A stretch of DNA of 64,000 bases, taken from positions 1-64,000 of the forward strand of contig BQMF02000286.1 of NCBI GenBank assembly GCA_027922465.2, read 5' to 3'. Origin of the DNA: Turritopsis dohrnii. Taxonomy: Eukaryota > Cnidaria > Hydrozoa > Anthoathecata > Oceaniidae. A program made the position numbers and the translations under genes. Shown piece by piece: positions 46,458 through 56,658 of this stretch (positions within the stretch are counted from its first letter, which is position 1; each line of letters starts with the position of its first letter). A model generated the notes under the pieces. The model was not told the origin of the DNA. It was given only the letters and a program-made list of their open reading frames with translations, and searched no databases.

Positions 46458-47270
46458 ATGAATATTCTTCAAGCCATAGAATTTGCCATTAGACTATTGG
46501 CAATATTGATTCATGTCTGTGGAATTTACTTCCTCAAGAAGTCTGTCTTTAGAAATCATAATCAAAGATTGTTGCTGCTGAACTTGAGCGTATCGGAGGT
46601 TTTGATGTGCTTCTTCGGAGCCTTGAGTAACATTCTCTTCAGACTGAATTGGCATGGACTTGCCATCCATAGTCTTGTGTTAAAAAACACGACATGTTCT
46701 GTTTCATATTACGCCATCATGATTTCACTGACTCTTGACCGGTTTGGTGAAGTGTACTTACATCTCCGCTATGCTCAGTACTGTTCGGGAAAAAGAATAT
46801 CAATACTGCTAGTCATTATCTGGACGGTCAGCATCGTATTCGGAATTGCAATGCATGTACTGGCATCGATTGATTGGGATGCCATTCCTTTGCTTGTGTT
46901 CGTATATATTTATCCAACACTCGAGTTTATCGCTATTGGAGTTATAATTACCACGTACTGCTATTTGTTCGTCAAGTGGAAGATTTTCAGATCCGCTGAG
47001 TGCCTCACAAAAAGAAAGTTTTTTGTACCTACTTTGATCATTTTCACGTTCGTCTTGTTTATTTTAGTGCCGGACCAAATTCTCTTTTATATGTACATCT
47101 ATAAAGGGAAAGTGAAAGGTTATTGGCATTATCTATTTGGTATTTTATACAGCATATCGTTCGTGTCGGACGCTTTTATTTACATGTTTTTAGCGAATAA
47201 CGTAAGAAAGACAATTAAGAAAACATTTCGAAGTTGGTTTAAGATTAGAACTGACGAAAAGTGGTTGTGA
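46458..47270 (+). CDS. orphan class A GPCR (paralogue 1)
   Basis: A single exon of 270 residues with seven hydrophobic segments and almost no extracellular N-terminus. Family marks are NLSVSE in TM2 (in place of NLxxxD), LTLDRFGEVYLHLRY at the end of TM3 (DRF instead of DRY), a TM4 tryptophan (IIWTVS), YIYPTLEF with the TM5 proline, FVLFILVPDQI in TM6 (proline kept, CWxP lost) and SDAFIYMFLANNVR in TM7 (replacing NPxxY). The ATG has A at -3, and its MN start aligns with the two downstream paralogues. A basic tail follows. It is clearly related to, but older than, the pair at 50.3 and 52.9 kb. Ligand unknown. Confidence 0.85.
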   Translation: MNILQAIEFAIRLLAILIHVCGIYFLKKSVFRNHNQRLLLLNLSVSEVLMCFFGALSNILFRLNWHGLAIHSLVLKNTTCSVSYYAIMISLTLDRFGEVYLHLRYAQYCSGKRISILLVIIWTVSIVFGIAMHVLASIDWDAIPLLVFVYIYPTLEFIAIGVIITTYCYLFVKWKIFRSAECLTKRKFFVPTLIIFTFVLFILVPDQILFYMYIYKGKVKGYWHYLFGILYSISFVSDAFIYMFLANNVRKTIKKTFRSWFKIRTDEKWL

Positions 47271-47453
47271 ATGAATTTTATTTGCATTGACGAGCTCCAT
47301 AGCTGTTTGGAGTAATGCTTGTAAATCAATTATTTCAGCCTTATTTCTACCATTATTATCAGTAAATTTTGATGGAGGCATTCATTTTGTCTTTGTGAGG
47401 GGAATCCACTTATATATCACAATCAACATTGTTATTGTTATTATTATTATTAA
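47271..47453. other. 3' flank of GPCR 1
   Basis: Nothing recognised apart from an ATT-type simple repeat at 47434-47453. Confidence 0.3.
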
Positions 47454-47620
47454 AACATTTATTCGGGTTCCATAAAATACAAATAAGGTTCTTCACCCTA
47501 GAAATTAAAATAAATAATAAAAAAAAATAATATAAACAATATAAACAGTATATTACGTATTATTATATGATCTATTAACAATAAAAATACAACAGTCTGG
47601 AAAAGTCTGGAAAAAAAATG
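47454..47620 (-). mobile_element. solo LINE 3' end
   Basis: ACATTTATTCGGGTTCCATA and a following GGTTCTT(C/A)TCCCT match the 3' terminus at 40799-40835 of the LINE inserted in DIRS. A TTA-rich run replaces the A-tail. Confidence 0.6.
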
Positions 47621-47875
47621 AATTGGTTAGGTAAATCAAAATGGGAAGATGATTCGAGAATGGATTGTCGATCGGATCGGACAAGACTCGCAGTCTAACA
47701 AAAGCAGAACGATTGAGACCTCAATTGAACTCAACAAATTGACCTCAACATGGTGTCGCAATATGATATGTCACATAATATTTGGAAACATTTTAATGTA
47801 ATACACACTTTTTATAAGAACCAGTAAATCTGACCTGAGGCTTCTTCAGACTGAATTGTTTTTTGCTTTAAAGGG

Positions 47876-48100
47876 GGTGATCACATGGAGGGGGGCTAGC
47901 CCGGTTAGGCGGGCTAACTCGGTTTGTCGAGATCTCGCTACTAGTAAGAAAGTGTCATAAATTTGTGTTTGTGATCACATGAGAAACGAGTCAGCCCACT
48001 TTTCCGAGATCTCGATTTATCTAAGCGAGATATCGTTAAAGCGGACTGACGAATTTCTCATGTGATGGCTTTCAACCGGGCTGGCCCCCTTTGCCGCCAT
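47876..48100. mobile_element. palindromic MITE with GGGGGCTAGCCCGGTT ends
   Basis: GGGGGGCTAGCCCGGTT at 47892 and AACCGGGCTGGCCCCC at 48077 are inverted. Internally GTGATCACATGAGAAA and CATGTGATGG, GAGATCTCG and GCGAGATATCG repeat in both senses. About 225 bp. Confidence 0.6.
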
Positions 48101-48504
48101 GAAATTGCATACACGGCGCATGCGTCAAGCTGAAAAATATATAATAAATATCGCGTGATCAATTCTTTAGCCACACTGTACAAGTTTTTTATATTGTCAA
48201 GGTGATTTGAAATAACGAGGCATAATGCAATGATGTCCTTGTTTACCCACTAACTTATTGTCATGCAAAGCAGGCCGAAAATCGTAAGTAAGAAAAAAAA
48301 CAATCATAAATGAAAACCACTTCTAAACCGTTATGGGTAGCTTGAAAGAGAATTCAAATTAGGAGTTGTTCTTAGTTTTTCGAACAATGATTTGAGGTTA
48401 TCCAGGTTATTCTTACTTTTGCTCTTATTTTTGGGCCAAATCTGAGGCTCGTGTTCTTATAAAACTGATCTTCTTAAAGAAACGTGCATGTCAATGACAT
48501 GTAA
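48101..48504. other. intergenic, nothing recognised
   Basis: No gene or repeat is clear. Confidence 0.3.
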
Positions 48505-48605
48505 ATGTAACGGTTCGATCGTGCCAAAACGATCCCGTACATTTTTTTGGTCAGTTTTTCAAGCTCTGCAAGATTGGCACTTTTCAGTCGCGATTTAATG
48601 ATTTA
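48505..48605. repeat. dispersed repeat family, copy 1 (fragment)
   Basis: GATCCCGTACATTTTTTTGG, TCAGTTTTTC-AAGCTCTGCAAGAT and GGCACTTTTC parallel segments at 52375-52440 and 55690-55755. Confidence 0.5.
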
Positions 48606-48855
48606 TCTTTTTGTCACGGGGTACATAAACTGGAATGGTGGGTTTAGACACATCGTTTTCGAAGTTAAACTTGGTAAAAAGTTTTAACCAGGATACTAGT
48701 AATTAAACAATCGCGAAAATTGGTTTACTTTATTATAAGCGGAACTTATAATATTTCCAATTAATGAATATGCTAGGTTTCAACGTTTCGAACCCCTCCG
48801 GTTCATTTTCAAGTTAAACAGTAGACATTACATTGCACAAAAATTAACCAGCATT

Positions 48856-49448
48856 CCAACAGCTCACGACAGTCTGTCTTTTACGGTTTTCCAAAGATTC
48901 ACAAACAAATCTCCAAATTCCCACCACTAAGATCTATCGTTTCCAGCTTCAACTCAGCCATTACCAAGCTGTCTGAATTCCTTGATTCCTTTCTGAAGCA
49001 CCAAGCTAGAAAGATCAAATCATTCATAAAGGATACCAAAGATTTTGTAATGAAGCTGAAAGAACTTGGCAAGGTACTTGTAAGTTCCATCCTACTCACG
49101 ATGGACGTTAATTCTCTACACACAAACATTGACCATACCGACAAACTCATTCCGTCAAAATAACTGAAACATCTGATATTACTTGTCCTTCAATCCAACG
49201 TGTTTCGTTTTGGTGATAGTCTATACCAACAAGTTAAAGGGACTGCAACGAGAACCAGATGTCTTCCAACTACGCAACTGTTCCTGAGTGACTTTGAAGA
49301 AAGCTTCTTGGAAGAATATCGCCAGAGGACAGGTCTGTCACCCTCTGTATATTATCGATACGTAGACGATATTTTCTTGATATGGAGGCATGGCGAAGAC
49401 TCACTTAATGACTTTCTCGAATCCTGTTTGGCGAAACGAGAAGAATAA
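48856..49448 (+). pseudogene. Penelope-like element reverse transcriptase fragment
   Basis: One plus-strand frame gives VFYGFPKIHKQISKFPPLRS and IVSSFNSAITKLSEFL, then SFIKDTKDFVMKLKEL and SLHTNID before a TAA near 49160. After a deletion, 49170-49448 continues with FRFGDSLYQQVKGTATRTR and the catalytic YYRYVDDIFLIWRHGEDSL. The F-Y-G-x-P-K-I-H-K, SLxTNI and YxDDIFxIW set is characteristic of Penelope-like elements. The GIY-YIG endonuclease part is absent. Degenerate. Confidence 0.8.
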
Positions 49449-50228
49449 ACCAAATAGAGACGTATTAAAGACGTCCTTTTGGTATCTTGAAAGACGTCTT
49501 GAAGACGTTTTTGCAGCTTTCATTATAGGTCTTACCCGTTTTAAGTGCGACAAGAGGCGTTACAAAGTGCGATAGGTTGGTGGATGACAGGATAGATCCT
49601 AATGTTCGACAGGGATTAAAAGTGCGACGGGATTGCAAAGTGAGACGATTTCAGTGTTATGATATTGTTTGATAGGATTAAGCGACGACTAAGTTACTCG
49701 CACGTTATGCGAAGTAAGTTTATATATTCGATCTGTTCAGTCACCTTTCATAAAATATCAACAAACCCTCATAACTCATCCTTTCGTTGTTTTAAATCTA
49801 TTTTAATGACCTAGTGAGTTTGCAGTTGCTGATGGCATATTTTACGAACGGTTTTTCCTCACAAAGTAATTAGCGAAACTCTAATCTTTATTTCCTTTCC
49901 TTTTACTAAACGCCGCAGTACAAGACGGTCATATTTCGTCTCTTATATGAATGAAACCCTTAAGAATATTGATTCTTTTGATAAACTATTCTGATGTTTT
50001 GGATCCGATTTCTATTACTAACATTCACTAGTGTTTATAAATAGTGTTCAACGTATTTCCAATTGATGTGTTTGCGCAACTAATTTAAAATTAACAGAAC
50101 TAAACAATACAAGAAAAATCTCACTCCATGAATTCCATCTATGTTGGAAATACAAGGATCGATGCTGTTTATACATAAATTAATCCACGTATAGCTACCT
50201 TTTCTAATAAATCGCTTTCTTTAAAACT
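49449..50228. other. intergenic between the Penelope remnant and GPCR 2
   Basis: GTGCGA/AAAGACGTC-type phrases recur at 49450-49660. Otherwise nothing recognised. Presumed promoter of GPCR 2 near the right end. Confidence 0.35.
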
Positions 50229-50303
50229 ATGGTAAAGGAAAGCTACATTTATGACTTTGATATATACACAGACTCTTGTTTGTCATCATTGAGAGACACA
50301 AAA

Positions 50304-51182
50304 ATGAATGTTCTGACTATTTTGCAAGTCGCTGGTAGACTGATAGCATTGTTATTACATGTTATTGGGATATATTTTCTAATGAAAACACCTTTTAGAA
50401 ATTACAGTCAGAAATTACTACTACTCAATCTTAGCTTGTCAGAGATTTTGTTGTGTATAACTGGAGTTGCAGACCTGATATTCGCAGCCAAACGTTTGGA
50501 TGAGTTTGTTTTGTACGCTTTGGTTTTTAAAAACACAGGCTTGTCAGTATCGTATTATCTGATTATGATCTTCCTGACGCTGGATCGATTTTTCGAAGTG
50601 TACTTGCACTTGCGCTACCCCTTGTATTGGTCATTCAAGCGTTCAGCCTTTGTTCTGGCTTCAACGTGGTTGTTTAGTGTCGCCTTTGCTGTTATCCTGT
50701 TGTGTTTACTTCCATCCAATAAAAATTCAGTATACTTGATCAGTTCAGTTTACGTTTATCCTGTCATGGAATTCCTGTGTATAATAACAATAACATTCAC
50801 CTATAGTTACTTGTTCAAGAAAATCAAAGATTCTCGCAAAAAAGACAGGCGAAGTTCGTGTTCTTCTAATAGGTCAGAGTCAGCAGTATCAAAAGCTAAA
50901 TTATTCGTTCCAACTTTGATTATTGCTACGTTTGTGTTATTCATGCTTATACCAGATCAAATTTATTTTTACATGTACCTTACTGACACTTCAGTACCAG
51001 AGTTAATGCATGGTGTAATTGGATTGTCATACTGTGTCGCATATGGTTCTGACGCTGTTATCTACATGTTATTATCGAATAATGTAAGACTAGTGATTCA
51101 AAAGGAATTCAAAAATATTTTTACGAAAGTGGATCGGCCTGTAGATAATACAACACAAACCTCATTTTCATCGAATTTATAA
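50304..51182 (+). CDS. orphan class A GPCR (paralogue 2)
   Basis: A single-exon frame of 292 residues from the ATG at 50304 (AAAA before the ATG). An in-frame ATG at 50229 would add 25 residues, but the homologous upstream ATG of paralogue 3 is out of frame, so the shared inner start is preferred. Marks include NLSLSEILLC (TM2), LTLDRFFEVYLHLRYP (TM3 end), a TM4 tryptophan (STWLFSV), VYPVMEF (TM5), VLFMLIPDQIYFYMYL (TM6) and GSDAVIYMLLSNNVR (TM7). The third intracellular loop is short, basic and serine-rich (KKDRRSSCSSNRSES). The tail ends NTTQTSFSSNL. Nearly identical to paralogue 3 in patches. Ligand unknown. Confidence 0.9.
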   Translation: MNVLTILQVAGRLIALLLHVIGIYFLMKTPFRNYSQKLLLLNLSLSEILLCITGVADLIFAAKRLDEFVLYALVFKNTGLSVSYYLIMIFLTLDRFFEVYLHLRYPLYWSFKRSAFVLASTWLFSVAFAVILLCLLPSNKNSVYLISSVYVYPVMEFLCIITITFTYSYLFKKIKDSRKKDRRSSCSSNRSESAVSKAKLFVPTLIIATFVLFMLIPDQIYFYMYLTDTSVPELMHGVIGLSYCVAYGSDAVIYMLLSNNVRLVIQKEFKNIFTKVDRPVDNTTQTSFSSNL

Positions 51183-52287
51183 AGAAGACATCAACAAAAC
51201 ATTTTGTTTATGGAAGTTGCATGTTGAAGTAAGCGGCACGAATACGTTCAACCATTTTAATTTATTAACTAAATGGAATTCTAAGTTCAGTGAATGTTGG
51301 CTTGGCTTAACAGCTGTCATCTTCCGGAAAGCCCTATTGTGGAATAATCTCTTTTCCAGATATCTATTTTAAAGTCATTTTATGACCAAGGCTATGCAAA
51401 AAATCCTTCATTTGACAAATGCGAACATTTCAGAACATAAGACACAAATATTAAGCCTACGATCGTCTTCATGTTTTTTTTGATGGAAAGCATGAATGAT
51501 AAGGATTAGAGAGGGGTTTTCCACCATTCAGAGGCAAACTTTTTGTATCGACAAATATGCTTTGTTAGAATCAATTTTGAGAAGCATTGCTTTAGCACCA
51601 TTTGTGGCTAAAGTTTTGTGTAAAGTTAAACGTCGCCAAGACTCAGTGAAAATGTTCTGTTTGAAAAAGACAAACGTGTAACCAGGGACCTGCTAAGTTA
51701 CAAAATCAAGTTTATGACGTCGTGTAGTTCGAGCTATTAACTTTTCGACATCACTTCAAGTTACTAACTCGAAAATATATTTCTCGCTTTTACAACTTGA
51801 GTTGCTGACTCTATATTTTGACTCAGAATATGACTCACGTTACAAACTCGAAATTACTTTTTCAAATAAATCCGTTTGAGTTGCTAACTGGAAGATGTTA
51901 TATAAAAGATTCAAGTTACTTAAATTTTGAGTTACTTTTCTCGAGTTATCGTGTCTGCTTGATTTTCAAAATATTTTGGCACCTGAAACAATTATTTTAC
52001 GAATATTATAAGCATTATTTTCAAATAATCATCTCGAGTCTTCTCCGAAATTAAAATTTCAGTATGTAATAGAACTCGAAATAATAAGAGACGAAAATAC
52101 CGTGTAATCAGCCCTTTACTTGAAAGCATTAAGGCTATATGTTCACTCGGACTGAAAATGTAGAAAATTTGGATCAATTTTGTGTTCTCGAGTTTTTGGC
52201 ATTTTGATTTTTTGAAAGCAGGAAACAATCTTTTACCGTGAATTTTTTATTTTTTTTCCCCAAAATTATAAATTAAAAATAAAACGT
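51183..52287. other. intergenic between GPCR 2 and the repeat at 52.29 kb
   Basis: Around 51700-51960 phrases like GAGTTGCTAACT and GAGTTACTTTCTCGAGTTA recur about seven times, a loose tandem-like pattern. No gene recognised. Confidence 0.4.
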
Positions 52288-52530
52288 CCAAATCGGCCAC
52301 GGTACAAATTACCAGGTCTGTGACGTCATCAGAATCTTTCATTAGCGATATCTCTGTAACTGTTGGTCGTAGAAAATGATTCCATACTTTCTTTTGATCA
52401 GTTTTTCGAGCTATACAGCATGGGTACACTTTCCGTTCCAAATTCCTTAATTTTATATTTTGAGAACGCAACACGCAGGGTGAACATAGGCGGCAGGCGA
52501 CGCCGCCTTGGCTGCTGGTAGATTCAATTT
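52288..52530. repeat. dispersed repeat family, copy 2, next to a GCGGCCGC-element-like end
   Basis: GTCCAAATCGGCCACGGTA at 52288-52306 matches the terminus of the 15.6-kb element. Then GTGACGTCATCAGAATCTTT, GATATCTCTGTAACTGTTGG, TCGAGCTATACAGCATGGGT and ACACGCAGGGTGAACAT parallel 55630-55815. Confidence 0.6.
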
Positions 52531-52849
52531 TTCGGTCCATATGCAATCATCTTTGACGAAACATCAACAAAAATTTAGTAATGAAAAATTAAAATAAAAT
52601 AGCTGTTTTATGATCATTTGTTTATGTCTCATCTAAAGAATCGTTATGCACCTGCAGAGAGGCATTTACGAAAGGTTTTTCCTGAATAATAACAGATTTT
52701 CATTTCATTTTGATTAATCAATTTGAAAGCTTTGGGTTTAATTTTTATTACTGATATCAATGAAAGGAAATGCAATGTTTATGTTTTGTGTAGCTTAAAT
52801 AATAAAAAGGCTCCGTTCTAGTGTCTTGTCACTTTCCTTGTTTCGAAAT
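52531..52849. other. upstream region of GPCR 3
   Basis: No TATA box or other element read with confidence. Homology with the GPCR 2 upstream region starts only near 52850. Confidence 0.3.
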
Positions 52850-52922
52850 ATGGCTTCGAAAAGCTTCATTTATTATTCAGAACTGCACAGGCTGTTGTTC
52901 GATATCATTGAGAGACACAAAA
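52849..52922 (+). promoter_or_regulatory. upstream ATG overlapping the GPCR 3 start
   Basis: ATGGCTTCGAAAAGCTTC aligns with the upstream ATG of paralogue 2, but a 2-nt length difference puts it out of frame. Its frame runs past the real start, so it could lower translation of paralogue 3. Confidence 0.4.
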
Positions 52923-53798
52923 ATGAATGTTCTGACTATTTTGCAAGTCGCTGGTAGACTGATAGCATTGTTATTACATATCATTGGGATATATTTTCTA
53001 ACGAAAACACCTTTTAAAAATTACAGTCAGAAATTACTACTAATCAATCTCAGCTTGTCAGAGATTTTGCTGTGTATAAGTGGAGTTGCAGACTTGATAT
53101 TCGCAGCCAAACACTTGGATGAGTATGTTTTATACACGCTGGGTTTAAAAAACACAGGGTTCTCAATACTGTATTATTTGATGATAATTTTCCTGACACT
53201 GGATCGATTTTTCGAAGTATACTTGCACCTGCGCTATCCCTTGTATTGGTCATTCAAGCGTTCAGCCTTTGTTCTGGCTTCAACGTGGTTGTTTAGTGTC
53301 GCCTTTGCTGTTATCCTGTTGTGTTGGCTTCCATCTCATAGAAATTCAGTACACCTTATCGGTTCCATGTATTTTTATCCAATCATGGAGATTCTGTGTA
53401 TTATAGCTATTGTCTTCACATACAGCTATTTGTTTAAGAAAATCAAAGATTCTCGCAATATGGACAGACGAAACTCCTATTCTTCTCTTGGTGCAGAGTC
53501 AGCAGTATCAAAAGCTAAATTATTCGTTCCAACTTTGATTATTGCTACGTTTGTGTTATTCATGCTTATACCAGATCAAATTTATTTTTACATGTACCTT
53601 ACTGACACTTCAGTACCAGAGTTAATGCATGGTGTAATTGGATTGTCATACTGTGTTGCATATGGTTCTGACGCTGTTATCTACATGTTATTATCGAATA
53701 ATGTAAGGCTAGTGATTCAAAAAGAATTCAAAAATGTTTTTACGAAAGTGAATCAGCCTATAGATAATACAACACAAACCTCATTTTCATTGAATTAA
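52923..53798 (+). CDS. orphan class A GPCR (paralogue 3)
   Basis: A single-exon frame of 291 residues from the ATG at 52923. A longer frame opens at 52821 only with GTG, which is not a eukaryotic start. Same marks as paralogue 2: NLSLSEILLC, LTLDRFFEVYLHLRYP, STWLFSV, FYPIMEI, FMLIPDQIYFYMYL and GSDAVIYMLLSNNVR. Differences from paralogue 2 concentrate in the first and second extracellular loops, TM5 and the third intracellular loop (NMDRRNSYSSLGAES). TM4 and TM6-TM7 are almost identical at the DNA level. Homology begins about 74 nt before the ATG, so the duplicated unit includes 5' UTR. Confidence 0.9.
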   Translation: MNVLTILQVAGRLIALLLHIIGIYFLTKTPFKNYSQKLLLINLSLSEILLCISGVADLIFAAKHLDEYVLYTLGLKNTGFSILYYLMIIFLTLDRFFEVYLHLRYPLYWSFKRSAFVLASTWLFSVAFAVILLCWLPSHRNSVHLIGSMYFYPIMEILCIIAIVFTYSYLFKKIKDSRNMDRRNSYSSLGAESAVSKAKLFVPTLIIATFVLFMLIPDQIYFYMYLTDTSVPELMHGVIGLSYCVAYGSDAVIYMLLSNNVRLVIQKEFKNVFTKVNQPIDNTTQTSFSLN

Positions 53799-54009
53799 AG
53801 GAAATGACATAAACAAAAAACTTTGTTGTATTTCGGAATAGGGCCGTGCCTTCAATCATTTGATTTTTTGCTAAAGAACGAAACTTCATGATTTGAAGAT
53901 ATTCAGATTAGTAAACCAATATACCTTTTCGAAAACTATCTTATATTGGTCACCGCATCGTAAACGTGTGGAGAAGTATAGAAAAGAAAAGCATACATGC
54001 AACTTAATC

Positions 54010-54078
54010 AACCTCGAACCCAGGGCTTCTTGCCTTTTCCGTATATTGAGAAGGCAAGAAATCCTGGGTATAAGGTTG
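54010..54078. mobile_element. short palindromic element (AACCTCGAACCCAGGG family)
   Basis: AACCTCGAACCCAGGGCTTC with TTGCC at left and GGCAAG-AAATCCTGGGTATAAGGTT at right fold into a near-perfect hairpin of 69 nt. Relatives lie at 62862-62929, 5749-5970 and 4656-4706. Confidence 0.65.
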
Positions 54079-54217
54079 GTAGCTTAATCAGTTCTCAGTC
54101 TGAAAAGTAATATTATTGCATTGGACTCATGTAATTTAATGACTATATACTATGAAGAAGAAGGAAAAAAAAACGTAAGAAAAAAACAAACAAATCGAAT
54201 TATTTAGAAGTGACCGT

Positions 54218-54382
54218 CAGTGGCGGATCTAGAGGTATGTCGAAATTTGTGTAGGAGAGCATTACCATAATTTGTGAATTCAATTTATGTTACCAATGGG
54301 ATTATTTGAACGCTTTTCTTTTATGGTTAGATTGTCAACACTCTCCTACACAAATTTCGACATACCTCTAGATCCGCCACTG
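54218..54382. mobile_element. hAT-like MITE (165 bp)
   Basis: Perfect inverted repeats of about 42 bp start CAGTGGCGGATCTAGAGGTA. The flanking octamers GTGACCGT and CTGACCCC agree at five positions, a decayed 8-bp duplication at best. Confidence 0.85.
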
Positions 54383-55422
54383 CTGACCCCACTGTTCACG
54401 CGTACAGGCGGCTTTCGAATGAGTATATCTTTTTTAATACTTGTTCGTTCCTGACAATGTACATACCATTTGATAGATATTTTTCCTGGCTTTCCTAAAA
54501 TTTATAATTTAATCAATGAAAATAAATAAAGCTATAAATGTTTTTTTTTTCTTTTTCTGATACGGTCGTCAGTTTCATAATGATCAGTCAAATCACCTTT
54601 TTAATGACCAATTACTAAATTGTTAAAGATAACAAAGGATGAAAATGGGATCTACATTACTTCAAAATGCACGAAATCAGAAAACGTTACAAAAGTGCTG
54701 ACGGGTGTTAATAATGTGTTAACACGTGTGATCAGTTTTTACAATTTACGCGTTATTAGTTTTTGTTGTCAATTATTGAGCATTTTTTATTAGTTATTAT
54801 CTAGTTGATGACAGAGTCTCATGGTGACAGTGGTAATAAACAAGTCTTAAAAGAAAACTTTTTAGGAAATAATATTTATATCTTTCAAAGATTCTAACTA
54901 GTCGTATAAAAATTGCAGTCATTTGAAAGTGGTGACTACCTTTTCCGTATAGATGTTGCTAATTGCCTGCGAAGATGCGTGCCTATGTTAACTGGAAAAA
55001 AGACTTGATAAATAGCTAGTATTTTATCGAGCAAAGAACAGTAATGTTTATTTACAATTGGTCATTTGGAAGCTCTCTGTGCAAAGTTCTGGGTAAATGT
55101 AAGAAACTAAAGAAAAGAAATGGCGCTTACTAGTTTATTTTCATCAGATCAGTCCATTGAAAATATAAACGGTGCCATAAACATTAACTTCAAAATGATA
55201 AAATAACTAATTTGATTTACGGACATATGGAAACCGTTTTGAATTGTATGTGCTTATTTTAAATATGCTAATTTGTCTGTCTGTCTGTCTGGCTTTTGGG
55301 GGTTTTTTGGTAGATTGAGTTGTGAGAGTGATTATTTTGTTTTTATTTTGTGCGACGTCAGTGTGAAACCATTTTATTGAGATCCTAATCGAATGCGACG
55401 TTTAGGGAAAATTATCTCGGTA
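54383..55422. other. intergenic, nothing recognised
   Basis: A short TGTC tandem repeat lies at 55268-55291. No gene. Confidence 0.4.
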
Positions 55423-55556
55423 ACCAATAGGGATAACTTTTTTTTTTTTTCACAAGGAGCATCACTGTTGCTTTATTATACACAAAGCTAAATATTCACA
55501 AAAGTTGCTGCATCACATTTTGAATTGAGTTTCATCTTTCACCAATAGGGATAACT
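55423..55556 (-). mobile_element. retroposed mRNA 3' end (or SINE) with a 16-bp target duplication
   Basis: ACCAATAGGGATAACT occurs perfectly at 55423-55438 and 55541-55556. Between them, on the minus strand, lie about 90 nt with AATAAA about 25 nt before an A-run of about 12. That is a polyadenylated transcript end inserted by LINE machinery. The source gene is unknown. Confidence 0.85.
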
Positions 55557-55830
55557 GACGTTTTTGGGGGTCCGCGATATTGACCATGGGGTGACAAAAC
55601 AATTTGGGCAAAATTTTTGGGGATGGGGCTCTATGACGTCATCAAAACTTTTTATCGACGATATATCCGAAACTGTGCGTCATAGACATATGATCCCATA
55701 CATTTGCTTGCTCAAAATTTCGAGCTCTACAAGATGGTAACACTTTCCATTGTCAATTCCTTAATTCCATTTTTCGTGAACTGTTTGGGAGGTGACACAA
55801 CGCAGGCTGAACATGGCCGGCTATATTGTA
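55557..55830. repeat. dispersed repeat family, copy 3
   Basis: GGCTCTATGACGTCATCAAA, GATATATCCGAAACTGTG, GATCCCATACATTTGCTTG, TCGAGCTCTACAAGATGGTA and ACAACGCAGGCTGAACATGG parallel copies at 52.3 and 48.5 kb. The retroposed sequence inserted at its left part. Confidence 0.65.
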
Positions 55831-56658
55831 TAATAGTCCACCGTCTGATTAGCTTGAAATCATAAGGCAATGTTTTCACTATAAAAAGACTATAAAAAAT
55901 CTTAGCATGTGTTCAATTTTTATTTGATTTTTTCATTTCATTTCTTTTCTTTTCCTGTTTGTTTTTTTTTTTTTGTTTTTTTTTTTAATACTATTTCGTT
56001 GTTGTTTTTTTAAATAAAGAAAATCAATCTAGATATTTAAACCACTTTTTCCCAGTGAAAACGTATCCCAATTAAATTATTAAATTGTTATGAAAAATTA
56101 ATCAAAAGTAGTGCTTTCATGTGAAGAAGAAAATGAAACTTTAATAATTTATTTGGGTCATAATCAATTTTTCCAAATTCCAAGTTGAAGATTTGAACGA
56201 CTGCAGTGCTGAAATTATGACGAACATTTTTGGACTATCGTCGATCGGCAAAGAAGTTCAAATTATAGCTACTTATAAAACAATAATTTTCATGGTCAAA
56301 TGAACATAAATGTTCTGCTTTTATCAAAGCATGGTGTAACTGTTTATGAATAAAAGTGATGTTTTTTATTTAGTTTACTTATTTGTTGTTTTTTTTTTAA
56401 CTTCGTTTTTCAACACGTTTTTGTCCATGTATTTCGTTACATTCTTGTAAATATCACTGTCATTCCTAATGTCAATTGTTTTTATACGTGATGAAGGTGG
56501 TGAATATCTATTGAAAAAGTGGGTTTTTTTTCTCAAATTCATTTGCAATATTTTCTTTCATTCATTGTTCATAGATCATCATAAGGAATATTATTACGTT
56601 GTCTAACAGTTTGAAAATTTTATTTAGTTAAGAGGTCCAGTGTGGGTGATTTCAGTGA
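55831..56658. other. upstream region of the amino-acid transporter
   Basis: T-rich runs lie at 55910-56000. No recognised gene or clear TATA box near 56640. Confidence 0.35.

Noticed and set aside
52821..52922. 34-residue N-terminal extension of GPCR 3
   Set aside because: It opens at GTG, not ATG, and has no counterpart in frame in paralogue 2. The shared ATG at 52923 is preferred.
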